Assembly: GCA_023664625.1 (NCBI GenBank)
Contig: JAMPFD010000007.1
Span: forward strand, 1-64,000
Direction: 5' to 3'
Source: Bacillota bacterium
GTDB taxonomy: Bacteria; Bacteroidota; Bacteroidia; Bacteroidales; Bacteroidaceae
Length of the DNA stretch: 64,000 nucleotides
This document shows positions 52,262-61,335 of this stretch, piece by piece. The number at the start of each line of letters is the position of its first letter. Position 1 is the first letter of the stretch. Under the pieces are notes generated by a model, which was given only the letters and a program-made list of their open reading frames with translations, made no database searches and was not told the origin of the DNA. The position numbers and the translations under genes are program-made.

Positions 52262-52892
52262 ACTTCCATACACCAACAAACAAGTGTACGCAATGTTGCA
52301 AGCATCTGTCAGGGCAGAAGTCGAACACCGACATAGAGTATTTAAGCCTACCAACGAACTGAATAACCACTTGCAGGACATTGCCAACTGGCTCACGGGG
52401 CAAGATAGCACGTTCGGTCTCTTCCTCTGCGGTGGTGCCGGCAATGGCAAGACAACAATCATGCGAGCCATTAGGAGCTTGATTAACATGCTGCGTTCAA
52501 ATGAGGGTTATTCCTCAGAAGATGGTCTTCCGAAGAAAGGTATCATCATGACAACAGAGAAAGAACTGGTTCGTATGGCTAAGGCATACAGCAACCCAAC
52601 TCGTGACAACATGAGCGATGTGGCGCGATACAAGAATGTGCGCAACATCGAAATACTCTGCATTGATGACCTCGGCACTGAGGGGCGTGAAAGTATGCAC
52701 TATGGCGATTTCGTGACGGCTGCGGTTGATGTCATATCATACAGGTATGAAGAACAGTACTGCACGCTCATCACATCTAACCTCACACCAAAGGAGATTG
52801 CAGCACATTATGATGAACGCATTGCTGACCGCTTTCGTGAAATGATGCACATCGTAAATTTCGGAACAGAGAATAGTTACAGAAGATTATAA
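52173..52892 (+). CDS. DnaC-like helicase loader ATPase
   Basis: 239 residues. Walker A GGAGNGKTT at residues 87-95, Walker B ILCIDDLGTEG at about 160-170, sensor I TLITSNL and arginine finger region ERIADRFREM, the order of DnaC/IstB AAA+ proteins. It should load the replicative helicase at the phage origin together with the DUF4373 protein upstream. Confidence 0.9.
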   Translation: MIHLNATDEINVEQVFSALMKRKTTVARFRLPYTNKQVYAMLQASVRAEVEHRHRVFKPTNELNNHLQDIANWLTGQDSTFGLFLCGGAGNGKTTIMRAIRSLINMLRSNEGYSSEDGLPKKGIIMTTEKELVRMAKAYSNPTRDNMSDVARYKNVRNIEILCIDDLGTEGRESMHYGDFVTAAVDVISYRYEEQYCTLITSNLTPKEIAAHYDERIADRFREMMHIVNFGTENSYRRL

Positions 52893-52915
52893 CAACCGAA
52901 TAACGTTTAAATAAG

Positions 52916-53086
52916 ATGGAGAAGATTATCATAGAACAAACACAAGGGAATGGCTTCAGTGTCATTCAGGGCGACAAATATTCCGATAAGTTTGGGTACG
53001 ATGAAATGCTTGGTCTTGTTTCGGCTCTCACAATGCCACAAGACAGACCTTGTTTGCAGTGGATGAAAAACGAAAGAACAGCATGA
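52916..53086 (+). CDS. Small protein, hypothetical (56 aa)
   Basis: MEKIIIEQTQGNGFSVIQGD...DEMLGLVSALTMPQDRPCLQWM; predicted mixed fold. Small proteins of this kind often follow replication genes in Bacteroidales phages. No function known. Confidence 0.6.
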   Translation: MEKIIIEQTQGNGFSVIQGDKYSDKFGYDEMLGLVSALTMPQDRPCLQWMKNERTA

Positions 53087-53131
53087 ATCGTTCAATAAAA
53101 CACTTGAAAGATTAAAAACATTTGAAATATT

Positions 53132-53584
53132 ATGAATAGGATTATTAAATTCAGAGGAAAGGATTTCCAAACGGGTGAATGGCTGTATGGAGATTTACGG
53201 CAAAGATTGGGTTACTTGCCGTCAATTATTGAACTATACTCTAATAATGGCAAAGTAGACTATTGCGAAGTGTCTGTAAAAGAAGACACCATCGGACAGT
53301 ACACAGGACTGAAAGACAAGAACGGCATGGAGATTTACGAGGGGGATATTATGCGCTCTGACAAATATCCGTTAAGTAACGATGATGTGAAAGACAAATA
53401 TTTCGTCAAGGTGATTTGGGCTGTCAATGAGCCGAGATTTTTATTATCAGTATTCAATAATCCAAAAACAAATGCAGAGAGTGATACAAATAAACTCTAC
53501 TATTGGTTTGACGAGGATACAGTAAAAGAATTTGAAGTCATTGGTAACATTCACGACAATCCCGAACTATTAAAAAAGGAGTAA
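53132..53584 (+). CDS. YopX family protein
   Basis: 150 residues. IIKFRGKDFQTGEWLYGDL, IGQYTGLKDKNGMEIYEGDI and VIGNIHDNPELL are the standard YopX blocks. YopX proteins are common in phages of Firmicutes and Bacteroidetes; role unknown. Confidence 0.93.
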   Translation: MNRIIKFRGKDFQTGEWLYGDLRQRLGYLPSIIELYSNNGKVDYCEVSVKEDTIGQYTGLKDKNGMEIYEGDIMRSDKYPLSNDDVKDKYFVKVIWAVNEPRFLLSVFNNPKTNAESDTNKLYYWFDEDTVKEFEVIGNIHDNPELLKKE

Positions 53585-53586
53585 AT

Positions 53587-54012
53587 ATGATAATAACACT
53601 AAATACAATCATTGCGGTAGCTTTCATCTGTTGGCTTATATACAGTTACAGATCGCAGCGCAAGGCTGAGAAGAAAATGTATCAGGAAATGAAAGCTGAA
53701 ACAGAGACCTACAAGGCTATTCTATCCGTACTTTCCAACCTTGATAAACGACAGAAACAACAGAATGAATATTTTGAATTAATGGCAAGAGCTATTGCTA
53801 TGTGGCAAGCGAATAGAAGAGAAATTAGAAATCTCAACTATGAAGAAATTACTAATGTAGCCAAAGTGTGCATACAAGGATATGGTACTAAATGTGCTAA
53901 TGACCCAGGGATGAATGCTATGTATATATGTGGATTCCATGACGGGATTGAGTGGTACAAGAACTATTTATTGGATAAAGAGGAAAAGAACAATGGGAAC
54001 ACAAAAATGTGA
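53587..54012 (+). CDS. Membrane-anchored hypothetical protein
   Basis: 141 residues. N-terminal span (IITLNTIIAVAFICWLIYSY), a basic coiled segment (residues 22-70) and a C-terminal part with CGFHDGIEWYKN. The FHDGIEWY pattern recurs in short phage proteins of gut Bacteroidales. Function unknown. Confidence 0.7.
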   Translation: MIITLNTIIAVAFICWLIYSYRSQRKAEKKMYQEMKAETETYKAILSVLSNLDKRQKQQNEYFELMARAIAMWQANRREIRNLNYEEITNVAKVCIQGYGTKCANDPGMNAMYICGFHDGIEWYKNYLLDKEEKNNGNTKM

Positions 54013-54337
54013 AATCTGTGGGGAGTGGAAAGACACTCACGAAATGTCGAAGTCGTACAAACATCGCTGCAAAGCCTGTGTAGCAGAAGCAACACGCAAA
54101 TCTCGTGAACACATGCCTATGCCATCGGCAAAGCATTGTGCAGATAAAGAACTTCTGCGCATGGACATTGCAACGAAGGCAATGCAGAGTATTGTTAGCA
54201 ACGACAATATAGTAGAGCGTATTCATGTAGCAGGAATAAAATCCTGTTGCGAAGATGTTACAAGAAGCATTGCCATGTTTGCCGTCTCTATAGCCGACAA
54301 TATGCTGGCGGAAATGAAAGGAGAAAATTATGGGTAA
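53993..54337 (+). CDS. Zinc-ribbon hypothetical protein
   Basis: 114 residues from the ATG at 53993, overlapping the preceding gene by 20 bp. CEICGEWKDTHEM and HRCKAC form a CxxC...CxxC zinc site at the N terminus; the rest is helical. May bind nucleic acid; unproven. Confidence 0.68.
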   Translation: MGTQKCEICGEWKDTHEMSKSYKHRCKACVAEATRKSREHMPMPSAKHCADKELLRMDIATKAMQSIVSNDNIVERIHVAGIKSCCEDVTRSIAMFAVSIADNMLAEMKGENYG

Positions 54338-54725
54338 TACATTACACTTGATTCTAAGGCATAAGTGGTACGATATGATTGCATCGGGTGAAAAGCCTGA
54401 GGAGTACCGTGAAATTACGCATCACTGGATGTCTCGATTATTTCTTCTAGGTGACTACAGGTATCTGTGGTCATCATTCCGAGAATATCCCGTCACACAA
54501 AAGGATATACAATTAATGAAGAGGCAAATGTCAGAAACATTCGAGTTGCGGTCATGGGCATATACCAATAATGCATTTGTGGTGTTTCATCGTGCCTACA
54601 CCTCAGAGACAATGACTTTTGAGGCTAAAGAATTGATTATAGGTAAAGGGAATCCCGAATGGGGCGCGCCTGAAGACAAAGAAGTGTTTATCATTAAATT
54701 AGGAAAACGAATAACAAATATATAA
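54330..54725 (+). CDS. ASCH-like domain protein
   Basis: 131 residues. LHLILRHKWYDMIASGEKPEEYREITHHW matches the start of the ASCH fold (key part WYDMIASGEKPEEYRE), a PUA-like RNA-binding domain, and the end VFIIKLGKRI the last strand. Phage ASCH proteins may bind or modify RNA. Overlaps the previous gene by 8 bp. Confidence 0.75.
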   Translation: MGNTLHLILRHKWYDMIASGEKPEEYREITHHWMSRLFLLGDYRYLWSSFREYPVTQKDIQLMKRQMSETFELRSWAYTNNAFVVFHRAYTSETMTFEAKELIIGKGNPEWGAPEDKEVFIIKLGKRITNI

Positions 54726-54737
54726 AAACCGTGATGT

Positions 54738-55298
54738 ATGGGAAATCAAGAAAAATATGAAAGTATCAAGTCGAAACTGCGCAAACTCAATGCTCTTGCT
54801 CAAGGAGGAGAAGAGGGCGAGGCAAAGAATGCGCAGTATCTGCTTGACAAGCTATGTGCAGAATATGGCGTCACGCTTGATGAAATTCTTGACCAAGAAA
54901 GCAAAAAGTGGTACACTTTCAATGTCGGTGCAAGGAATGTATTAAAAACACTGTTCATGCAGTGTTACTTCAAAGTAACCAACAAAAGCGAAATCAGTTA
55001 TAATCAGTATGGAAAAGCATCTATTGAGGTTGAACTGACCGCCTACGAATATGCCGAAATCAAATCACTTTTTGATTGGCACAAGGCAAACTTCCAGAAA
55101 GATGTTGACAATATGCTGAAGACACTTGTTGAGGCGTATTGTTCAAAACACGCACTTTACTCTGACAGGTCATGGCATGACGGCAAAGATGAAGACCTGC
55201 ATCTGACAGAAGAAGACATCAGACGTATTCTTGTAATACAAGCAATGCGCAAAAATTTGAGCAACAACACGTATTGTAAATTACTTGATAGCAAATAA
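54738..55298 (+). CDS. DUF2786 domain protein
   Basis: 186 residues. The N-terminal YESIKSKLRKLNALAQGGEEGEAKNAQ and LLDKLCAEYGVTLDEI form the DUF2786 helical domain, found in phage and plasmid proteins of unknown function. The rest is helical and charged. The next gene starts on top of its stop codon. Confidence 0.78.
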   Translation: MGNQEKYESIKSKLRKLNALAQGGEEGEAKNAQYLLDKLCAEYGVTLDEILDQESKKWYTFNVGARNVLKTLFMQCYFKVTNKSEISYNQYGKASIEVELTAYEYAEIKSLFDWHKANFQKDVDNMLKTLVEAYCSKHALYSDRSWHDGKDEDLHLTEEDIRRILVIQAMRKNLSNNTYCKLLDSK

Positions 55299-55299
55299 T

Positions 55300-55479
55300 A
55301 TGAACGCAAAGCAATTTTTCAGCAAGGTTTCAGCTCTCCGCAAGTATCAGAAAGAATACTTTGCGACACGGAGCAAGGATGCACTACGCCAGTCAATAGC
55401 ACTGGAAAAAGAAATTGACAGCGAGATAGAGCGAGTAAATAACCTGTTAAACGAAAGTCGCAATGGCAGCAACCAATAA
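55300..55479 (+). CDS. Small helical protein, hypothetical (59 aa)
   Basis: MNAKQFFSKVSALRKYQKEY then a heptad-like segment IALEKEIDSEIERVNNLL: short coiled coil. Same-strand, packed with neighbours. No family. Confidence 0.6.
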   Translation: MNAKQFFSKVSALRKYQKEYFATRSKDALRQSIALEKEIDSEIERVNNLLNESRNGSNQ

Positions 55480-55503
55480 CTTGACAGAGATAATAATTTT
55501 TTA

Positions 55504-55875
55504 ATGGATAAAAATAAGATAATGGACATAGTAGACGCAATTAATGGTTACAATCTCTTAGAAAATTTAGCAGAAGAGATAGCAGCTTATGCCTACAAGC
55601 TTAAGCTCTTGGATTATAAGCATTTCAGTACCTTCACAGTGAATTCTGATGACTTTGCTGTGAAAGTAGATAATGGATGGTGGCAGAATGAGGATTATTT
55701 TGATTGGATTTTTATACCACTTATTAATATTACTCAAAATACCTGGAAAGAATATCTTCATCAGAAAGTTGCAGAACAGGAGGTAGAAAAAGAAATTGAA
55801 GCCCAATTAAAAGAGCAAAGAGAAAAACAAGAGTTTGAACGATTGAAACTGAAATATGAAGCATTATGTGGATAG
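55504..55875 (+). CDS. Hypothetical protein with C-terminal coiled coil
   Basis: 123 residues. Aromatic-rich middle (VDNGWWQNEDYFDWIFIPL) and a long charged helix at the C terminus (QEVEKEIEAQLKEQREKQEF). No family recognised. More AT-rich than its neighbours. Confidence 0.6.
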   Translation: MDKNKIMDIVDAINGYNLLENLAEEIAAYAYKLKLLDYKHFSTFTVNSDDFAVKVDNGWWQNEDYFDWIFIPLINITQNTWKEYLHQKVAEQEVEKEIEAQLKEQREKQEFERLKLKYEALCG

Positions 55876-56048
55876 CAAGAGACCCTAATGGTAATATATA
55901 TCTGTATAGATATAAACCTGAAAAAACATGCAATTACTGGAAAGGACAACCCTCATGCCTTATAAGGGAAGATGTTATTAAGAGGCTGATTCCTCTTCCT
56001 AAATGGGAAGATAAAGAGCCGATAAAAATAAAAATTGTAATAATATGA
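55866..56048 (+). CDS. Small protein, hypothetical (60 aa)
   Basis: MWIARDPNGNIYLYRYKPEK resembles the short beta-hairpin proteins frequent in phages that begin with W-x-A-R-D. Overlaps the previous gene by 10 bp. No function known. Confidence 0.6.
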   Translation: MWIARDPNGNIYLYRYKPEKTCNYWKGQPSCLIREDVIKRLIPLPKWEDKEPIKIKIVII

Positions 56049-56125
56049 TTAAAGGGACCGTAGCTTTTCCCTATCAGGGTAAACAAGACAACCGTAATTT
56101 ACATAAAAATTATAAAAAAGAAAGT

Positions 56126-56448
56126 ATGAAAAAATTATTCCTTTTACTCATGGCATCCTTTGCTCTCGCTGGGTGTCAGAAAATAGACAAACACAGAGTT
56201 TCCTGCAAAGTGCTGTCAATAGACAGCAGGTTAAGACATCAGGAAATAAAGAACACTTTATCACCGACATCTATTGGCTTGTGGTAACCGACAAAGGCAC
56301 ATTCCATGCACGAACTGGTGGATATTTCGTATGTGCTGAAGCAACTGCACTCCAAAAAGACAGCACATACACACTCACCATTGACGGCTTCTTTCAGTCG
56401 TCATTCCTCGGTGTCTATCCATTCATAACTAAAGTACATAAGAAATGA
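56126..56448 (+). pseudogene. Phage lipoprotein gene broken by a frameshift
   Basis: The 5' part encodes a lipoprotein signal (MKKLFLLLMASFALAGCQK, lipobox LAGC) and then leaves frame near 56219-56230. The remainder continues in the -1 frame as NKEHFITDIYWLVVTDKGTFHARTGGYF (part: YWLVVTDKGTFHA) up to 56448. Joining the two gives a plausible protein of about 107 residues. No classical slippery heptamer lies at the junction, so a mutation or sequencing error is likelier than programmed frameshifting. Confidence 0.6.
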
Positions 56449-56690
56449 ACTCAACCGTATTAACAGAAATCATTGCGTTCCTCTTCGGGCGCAAGTATTA
56501 CGCCAACATCGTGGCAACACGAGGAACAGCAAAACAGGAACTCTGTTCCTACATCTTCCCGACAAAGCAAGCTGCCGACAATCATCGTCAGCAACTGGAC
56601 ACAACGTTGTCTTTTCGCTTCGTTGAGACAATATCTTTTCGTTCTCGCAATAACTACTTACAGGCAGAGAAAGTTAAACCTGTGCAATAA
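56445..56690 (+). CDS. Small protein, hypothetical (81 aa)
   Basis: Begins on the previous stop (ATGA). Contains YIFPTKQAADNHRQQLDTT and a Ser/Arg/Phe-rich end. No family recognised. Confidence 0.6.
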   Translation: MNSTVLTEIIAFLFGRKYYANIVATRGTAKQELCSYIFPTKQAADNHRQQLDTTLSFRFVETISFRSRNNYLQAEKVKPVQ

Positions 56691-56701
56691 CTAAATCATT
56701 G

Positions 56702-56709
56702 TAATTTTG
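56702..56709 (+). promoter_or_regulatory. Possible -7 box directly before an ATG
   Basis: TAATTTTG followed after 4 bp by the ATG at 56714; a -33 box is not clear. Would give a leaderless mRNA. Confidence 0.4.
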
Positions 56710-56713
56710 AGCT

Positions 56714-57133
56714 ATGATTATCAGCAAAATAATTAAGTGGGTCAAGTCTATGTGCTACTATGTCATAGCCGATCCTGCCGACAACTCGGTTACGCTTTCC
56801 AGAAAACTCTTTGAACATATCCGCAAGAATGCCAAAGAAAGCGATGTAGCTCGTGTGTTTGTTTTCAAGATTGCAGGTACAAGCAACTACGCATTTTGTG
56901 TAAATCCTGCACTCGAAAAGCCAACACAGATGTGCGACATCCAATATAATGGCAAATACCGCTGCATTGGATTTGAAACGCTCTGTCCATCGGTTGGGTG
57001 TATATTCTACAATTACGGATTGCCAAGTGATAGGCGCATAAAGTTATCCGTGCTGGTGCAACACGCTCCTGACGGTATGATATATTATCAACTCTGTAAG
57101 CCAGATGCAAAGCATTTTAGGAAACACACGTAA
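56714..57133 (+). CDS. Hypothetical protein (139 aa)
   Basis: Begins MIISKIIKWVKSMCYYVIAD; contains a helix-rich N-terminal half and Cys-bearing C-terminal half (FETLCPSVGCIFYNYGLP). No family recognised. The next gene starts 1 bp after its stop. Confidence 0.65.
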   Translation: MIISKIIKWVKSMCYYVIADPADNSVTLSRKLFEHIRKNAKESDVARVFVFKIAGTSNYAFCVNPALEKPTQMCDIQYNGKYRCIGFETLCPSVGCIFYNYGLPSDRRIKLSVLVQHAPDGMIYYQLCKPDAKHFRKHT

Positions 57134-57134
57134 G

Positions 57135-57473
57135 ATGGACTTCGTTTTCCATCGCTCTGGACGTATTGATATTTCCGCTCATGCGGCAAAGATACTCTCT
57201 TTGTCTCGTGGCGATGTGATAGATATACTGACAAGTGATTATGAAGCGTTCCTCTACGTTCGCTATCGCTCGCCAACCGTAGGTAGGCATGAAGGAATGG
57301 TTTACCCCTCGAATAAAAGGGGGAACCATTTCCGTACATCATCAAAAACCCTGTGTCGATATATGCTCTGCAGGTGTGGAGGAAGCGAGTCTGTTTCGTT
57401 GTATGCCGGAAAGGCTATCAACGATAAATACAGGGGTGTATTGCTGCCTATCATATTAAGGCATTGCTTGTAA
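57135..57473 (+). CDS. Hypothetical protein (112 aa)
   Basis: Starts MDFVFHRSGRIDISAHAAKILSLSRGDVIDI, which looks like a small beta-barrel or AbrB-like swapped-hairpin (SGRIDISAHAAKILSLSRGD): a Gly-Asp turn after a short helix. DNA binding is conceivable. The rest is Arg/Cys-rich. Confidence 0.6.
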   Translation: MDFVFHRSGRIDISAHAAKILSLSRGDVIDILTSDYEAFLYVRYRSPTVGRHEGMVYPSNKRGNHFRTSSKTLCRYMLCRCGGSESVSLYAGKAINDKYRGVLLPIILRHCL

Positions 57474-57492
57474 CTATTAATTAATAAAGACA

Positions 57493-60171
57493 ATGAACAA
57501 GGAAATCAAGTACAACGGCTATACTGCATCACCATCGGACTATGAATGTCCTGATGGTGATTTGTCGGTGGCAATCAATCTTGTGCCGGAAGACGGTGCG
57601 GTAAAACCTGTTTTTCCTCCTGTGATAGACAAAGAGGCGATAGGTTTCACTGGAACGTGTGTGTATATTCACAAGAATTCGGGTTATACTCATTACATTG
57701 TGCAAGATGGTAACGCTTTTAGTTGGTACGACAAGGAGAGCAAGAAAACAACATCTATTGGTAACGTAACAAAGTATATCAAAGTAACCTCTGTTGGCAA
57801 TACGCTAATATTCCTTACAGAGAACGGCATGATTTATTATCTTTGGAAAGGTGGCTCTACAGGTTACCTCCTGTTAGGCTCAAAGATTCCAGAATGTCCT
57901 ATCTCATTCGGATTGCAGGGCGAGGTTATCAGAACTGATGAGTTCTCAATTTCATTCGATTCCATTTCCGAAGGAAACATCTGGAATGAGTTTAGTGACG
58001 ATAATAAAACTCGTATCACTGACCAAGTGCTTGCTAAGGTCAATAAGTTCATTGCAGAGGAATCCACCAACAAGGGCAAATTCATATTCCCTTTCTTTGT
58101 GCGCTATGCATACAGGCTTTATGATGGCTCGCTGACAATGCACTCTTCGCCTGTACTGATGATTGCTTCATCCGACCTTGCTCCGCAAGTGTTCTGGTCT
58201 CATATCACTGGTAAGAAGAACTACACAGATGCACAGCTTCGTGTCGTTGCTGCTGTGCATACACTTGACTATGCGGTTGTACTGCCGTCACGAATTGAAT
58301 TGTTGAAGAACTGGGGGGACATTGTGCGCTCGGTTGATGTGTTCATTTCAAAACCGATATACACATACGACCAAAACGGCAAATGTACCAAGTTTTCAAA
58401 CTCTGAATCTATTAATTCGTATTGCGTATGCAAGCACATCAATCAGGCTGCATCAACAACGAAGTTCCCTTTGCGCTATCAAAAACAGACGTTTAACCAT
58501 TTATACGCATTTACCTTTGACCCTACAAACCTCACTTATCCTGCTGGTAGATTGATGATACCAAGACGAAGTGTTGATGCTGTCAAGGAAGATATACGCT
58601 CAACTTCTCAATTCTACTTACTGGAGAGCATCAAGGTTGAGCAACTTACATCTACACGCACAAAACTCAATATTGAGGAAGACTATCTACAATCACTTGT
58701 CACACGAGAAGTAATGACAGATGATTACGACAGCCACGACACACTGATTCCTTATTATAGCTTCACATATAACTCGCGCTTGAACCTCAGCAACATCCAC
58801 AAACGCTTGTATGGCGAGTATAATGCAGGTGCGATGATGATTCACACCAACGGATATATTGCTAATTTTAGTGATGCTCAGCCTGAAGCCGCAGATGGTA
58901 CAAGCAGCGTTGCCGTTTATTATTTCATCAAGCAGGACGGCAAAGACATCATCGTGCAAGGCGAAAGCTGTGCGATGGCTCGCTCTCACGTTCCGTTTGT
59001 ATTTCTGTTTTACCCGAATGTCAATGCCTACAAAGCGGTAATAGTTCAATGGGACTACTTCCCGACTTGCTACGAGGTTCATTTGGAACAGCATGGTTTC
59101 TTGAATGGCGCTTTCTATTTTGGAGGCTGGGATAATCCTGCTTCTGGTGCTAACCTGCCATCAGCAAGCAGTGCTGCCAATTGCACCATTGAACTGCCAA
59201 ACAAGATATATACGTCGGAAGTCAACAATCCGTTTGTGTTCCCTGTTCTCGGCATCAATACCGTTGGTGCCGGAGAAATAAAGGGTATCTGCTCAGCTGC
59301 AAAGGCTCTTTCTGAAGGTCAGTTCGGACAATTTCCTTTGTATGCGTTCACAACAGAAGGTGTTTGGGCATTGGAGGTTTCATCTACGGGCACATACACG
59401 GCTCGCCAGCCGATTACTCGTGATGTCTGTATAAACCCTGACAGCATAACACAGCTTGATTCGTCCGTGCTCTTCGCTACCGACAGGGGTATTATGCTCA
59501 TATCTGGCTCGCAAACACAATGTATATCCGATAGCATTAGCTCGGAGTTCCCTTTCAATGCTCTGGAGCTGCCGAAGTTCGACAAGCTACACGATATGCT
59601 CGGACACGACCCGATAACCGACAAGTGTCTGCCAACGCTGCCGTTCACAGAGTTCCTGACAAAGTGCCGTATGATATACGATTATGTTCATCAACGTGTT
59701 ATTGTGTACGCTCCTAATATAACCTACGCCTATGTGTACTCCATGAAGTCGAAGCAGTGGGGCATGACATTCTCAAGCATTGCTTCTCATCTAAACTCTT
59801 ACCCAGAAGCACTTGCTATCGACAACGAAAAAAACATCGTCAATTTCTCAAAGACTGACGCATCTATGGTAAAAGGTTTGCTGCTCTCACGCCCTCTTAA
59901 ACTGGATATGCCAGATATTCATAAGACAATTGACACCATCATTCAACGAGGACATTTCCACAACGGCAATGTGTTGTCAGTCCTGTACGGCTCTCGTGAC
60001 CTGTATAACTGGCATTTGGTGTGGTCAAGTCAGGACCACTTTCTACGTGGCTTCCGTGGCACACCTTATAAGTATTTCCGAATTGCGTGTGTAACATCAT
60101 TGTCGGAAGACGAAAACATCTTCGGTGCATCAATCAATTTTACAGAACGTATGGCAAATCAACTTCGATAA
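57493..60171 (+). CDS. Large beta-rich phage protein, function unknown
   Basis: 892 residues, the largest gene of the prophage part. It opens with KYNGYTASPSDYECPDGDLS and shows repeated short strands with Gly/Asn/Tyr turns throughout, as expected for a beta-propeller or beta-helical structural protein. No signal peptide, no catalytic motif seen. Last gene of the rightward operon, in front of the lysis genes, which suits a tail or adhesion component. I recognise it as a type common in Bacteroidales phages but cannot name it. Confidence 0.7.
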   Translation: MNKEIKYNGYTASPSDYECPDGDLSVAINLVPEDGAVKPVFPPVIDKEAIGFTGTCVYIHKNSGYTHYIVQDGNAFSWYDKESKKTTSIGNVTKYIKVTSVGNTLIFLTENGMIYYLWKGGSTGYLLLGSKIPECPISFGLQGEVIRTDEFSISFDSISEGNIWNEFSDDNKTRITDQVLAKVNKFIAEESTNKGKFIFPFFVRYAYRLYDGSLTMHSSPVLMIASSDLAPQVFWSHITGKKNYTDAQLRVVAAVHTLDYAVVLPSRIELLKNWGDIVRSVDVFISKPIYTYDQNGKCTKFSNSESINSYCVCKHINQAASTTKFPLRYQKQTFNHLYAFTFDPTNLTYPAGRLMIPRRSVDAVKEDIRSTSQFYLLESIKVEQLTSTRTKLNIEEDYLQSLVTREVMTDDYDSHDTLIPYYSFTYNSRLNLSNIHKRLYGEYNAGAMMIHTNGYIANFSDAQPEAADGTSSVAVYYFIKQDGKDIIVQGESCAMARSHVPFVFLFYPNVNAYKAVIVQWDYFPTCYEVHLEQHGFLNGAFYFGGWDNPASGANLPSASSAANCTIELPNKIYTSEVNNPFVFPVLGINTVGAGEIKGICSAAKALSEGQFGQFPLYAFTTEGVWALEVSSTGTYTARQPITRDVCINPDSITQLDSSVLFATDRGIMLISGSQTQCISDSISSEFPFNALELPKFDKLHDMLGHDPITDKCLPTLPFTEFLTKCRMIYDYVHQRVIVYAPNITYAYVYSMKSKQWGMTFSSIASHLNSYPEALAIDNEKNIVNFSKTDASMVKGLLLSRPLKLDMPDIHKTIDTIIQRGHFHNGNVLSVLYGSRDLYNWHLVWSSQDHFLRGFRGTPYKYFRIACVTSLSEDENIFGASINFTERMANQLR

Positions 60172-60222
60172 AGATATATGTTAGGTCTAGTTTTTAGGTA
60201 GATTGTTTTGGATAACAAAGAG

Positions 60223-60253
60223 AGAGCCGGGGCGCGTGATGCGTCTCGGCTCT
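60223..60253. terminator. Bidirectional terminator between convergent operons
   Basis: Stem 60223-60235 with 60241-60253 (AGAGCCG / CGGCTCT plus GCGC-rich inner pairs), loop GTGAT. Lies between the rightward operon and the leftward genes. Confidence 0.75.
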
Positions 60254-60258
60254 TAATC

Positions 60259-60783
60259 TTAAAAGGGTTTCATCTTGCGCCTAATCTTGCCGCGCCTTGA
60301 AACAAGCGATGTATTAATCTTTGTTTTCAGATAGTCAATCTTCTCTTCCCAATTCTTTTGGCTGCTTGGGTTAGTGATACTCATCCAGTCTGCCAACACC
60401 CTACATACAAGATATTCATGTATGAGGTCTTTTAGCAATTGCACCGTTGTCATTGAGAAATACTTTGGAAGCAAGAGGGTAATATCATACGATTCAGGCT
60501 CCGTAAGTTTATCGTCAAGCATACACCCATCACTCTGAATCTCATTCTTTGTGTATGGGAAGAGCATTTCTACACATTCCAAGTGCGCAAGATTAAGAAC
60601 ACGTGTCACTCTATCCACATTGCCGTCCTGAACAATGTCAAACACTTGGTGTCTGGCATGCTCTTCTTCGGCTTTCATGATGTCACCCTCAACGTAAGAA
60701 TAATTACCTGCATCGTAGAGTAACTCATCACGCTTGAAGGATAACATCACGGTTATCCTGTTTTCTTTCTCGCAACAACTCAT
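60259..60783 (-). CDS. Phage protein of tandem family, member 3
   Basis: 174 residues. The last third, YDITLLLPKYFSMTTVQLLKDLIHEYL then VLADWMSITNPSSQKNWEEKIDYLKTKI and a basic tail, parallels the two upstream genes (shared W-[FM]-SITN block). Probably forms with them a set of related virion or assembly proteins. Function unknown. Confidence 0.7.
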   Translation of the reverse strand: MSCCEKENRITVMLSFKRDELLYDAGNYSYVEGDIMKAEEEHARHQVFDIVQDGNVDRVTRVLNLAHLECVEMLFPYTKNEIQSDGCMLDDKLTEPESYDITLLLPKYFSMTTVQLLKDLIHEYLVCRVLADWMSITNPSSQKNWEEKIDYLKTKINTSLVSRRGKIRRKMKPF

Positions 60784-60795
60784 AGCTTGTAGTGT

Positions 60796-61314
60796 TTAGG
60801 CACTGTATGTCGGACGTGTCGGACGTGAACGCTTGTACAGCGCACGCTTCACGTTTTCAAGGCTCACACCTGCATGGGTTATATAGTCCTGTGCATCTTC
60901 CTTGTTGGTGATGCTGAACCAGTCGCCAAGAGCCATGTCAACAAGATATGAGTGGATACCGTTGCCCAAAGCATCAGCCGAAGAGTTGTTGTAGTTGCTC
61001 GGTAACTCAAACGCAAGCTCCAGCGCACCATCATCGTCAATCTCTTTCTGGATAAGGTTGTTGCTGGTGCTTCTGTCCTCACTCAAATACTCCCCGAGTA
61101 AACTCTTCAGTGCGGAGAAAGCATTAGCGAGAGAACGCCTAATCTGGTAACTGTTCTCCATGTCGTCACTCGCCTGCATGTTTGATGCAGCCTCGTAAGT
61201 CTTCTTACCCTCAGCCTCTCGTGCCTGACCTGTCAGATACGCCTTGTTCTGAATGTCAAAAACAAGCTCCTTTACCTGCTGGGTAACGGTCAATGTCTTT
61301 TTATTTTCTGCCAT
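60796..61314 (-). CDS. Phage protein of tandem family, member 2
   Basis: 172 residues. LELAFELPSNYNNSSADALGNGIHSYLVDMALGDWFSITNKEDAQDYI contains the shared block (GDWFSITN) and it ends with RSRPTRPTY, like member 1. N-terminal half is helical. Function unknown. Confidence 0.7.
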   Translation of the reverse strand: MAENKKTLTVTQQVKELVFDIQNKAYLTGQAREAEGKKTYEAASNMQASDDMENSYQIRRSLANAFSALKSLLGEYLSEDRSTSNNLIQKEIDDDGALELAFELPSNYNNSSADALGNGIHSYLVDMALGDWFSITNKEDAQDYITHAGVSLENVKRALYKRSRPTRPTYSA

Positions 61315-61335
61315 AATCGTTAATAATTAAAGTGA

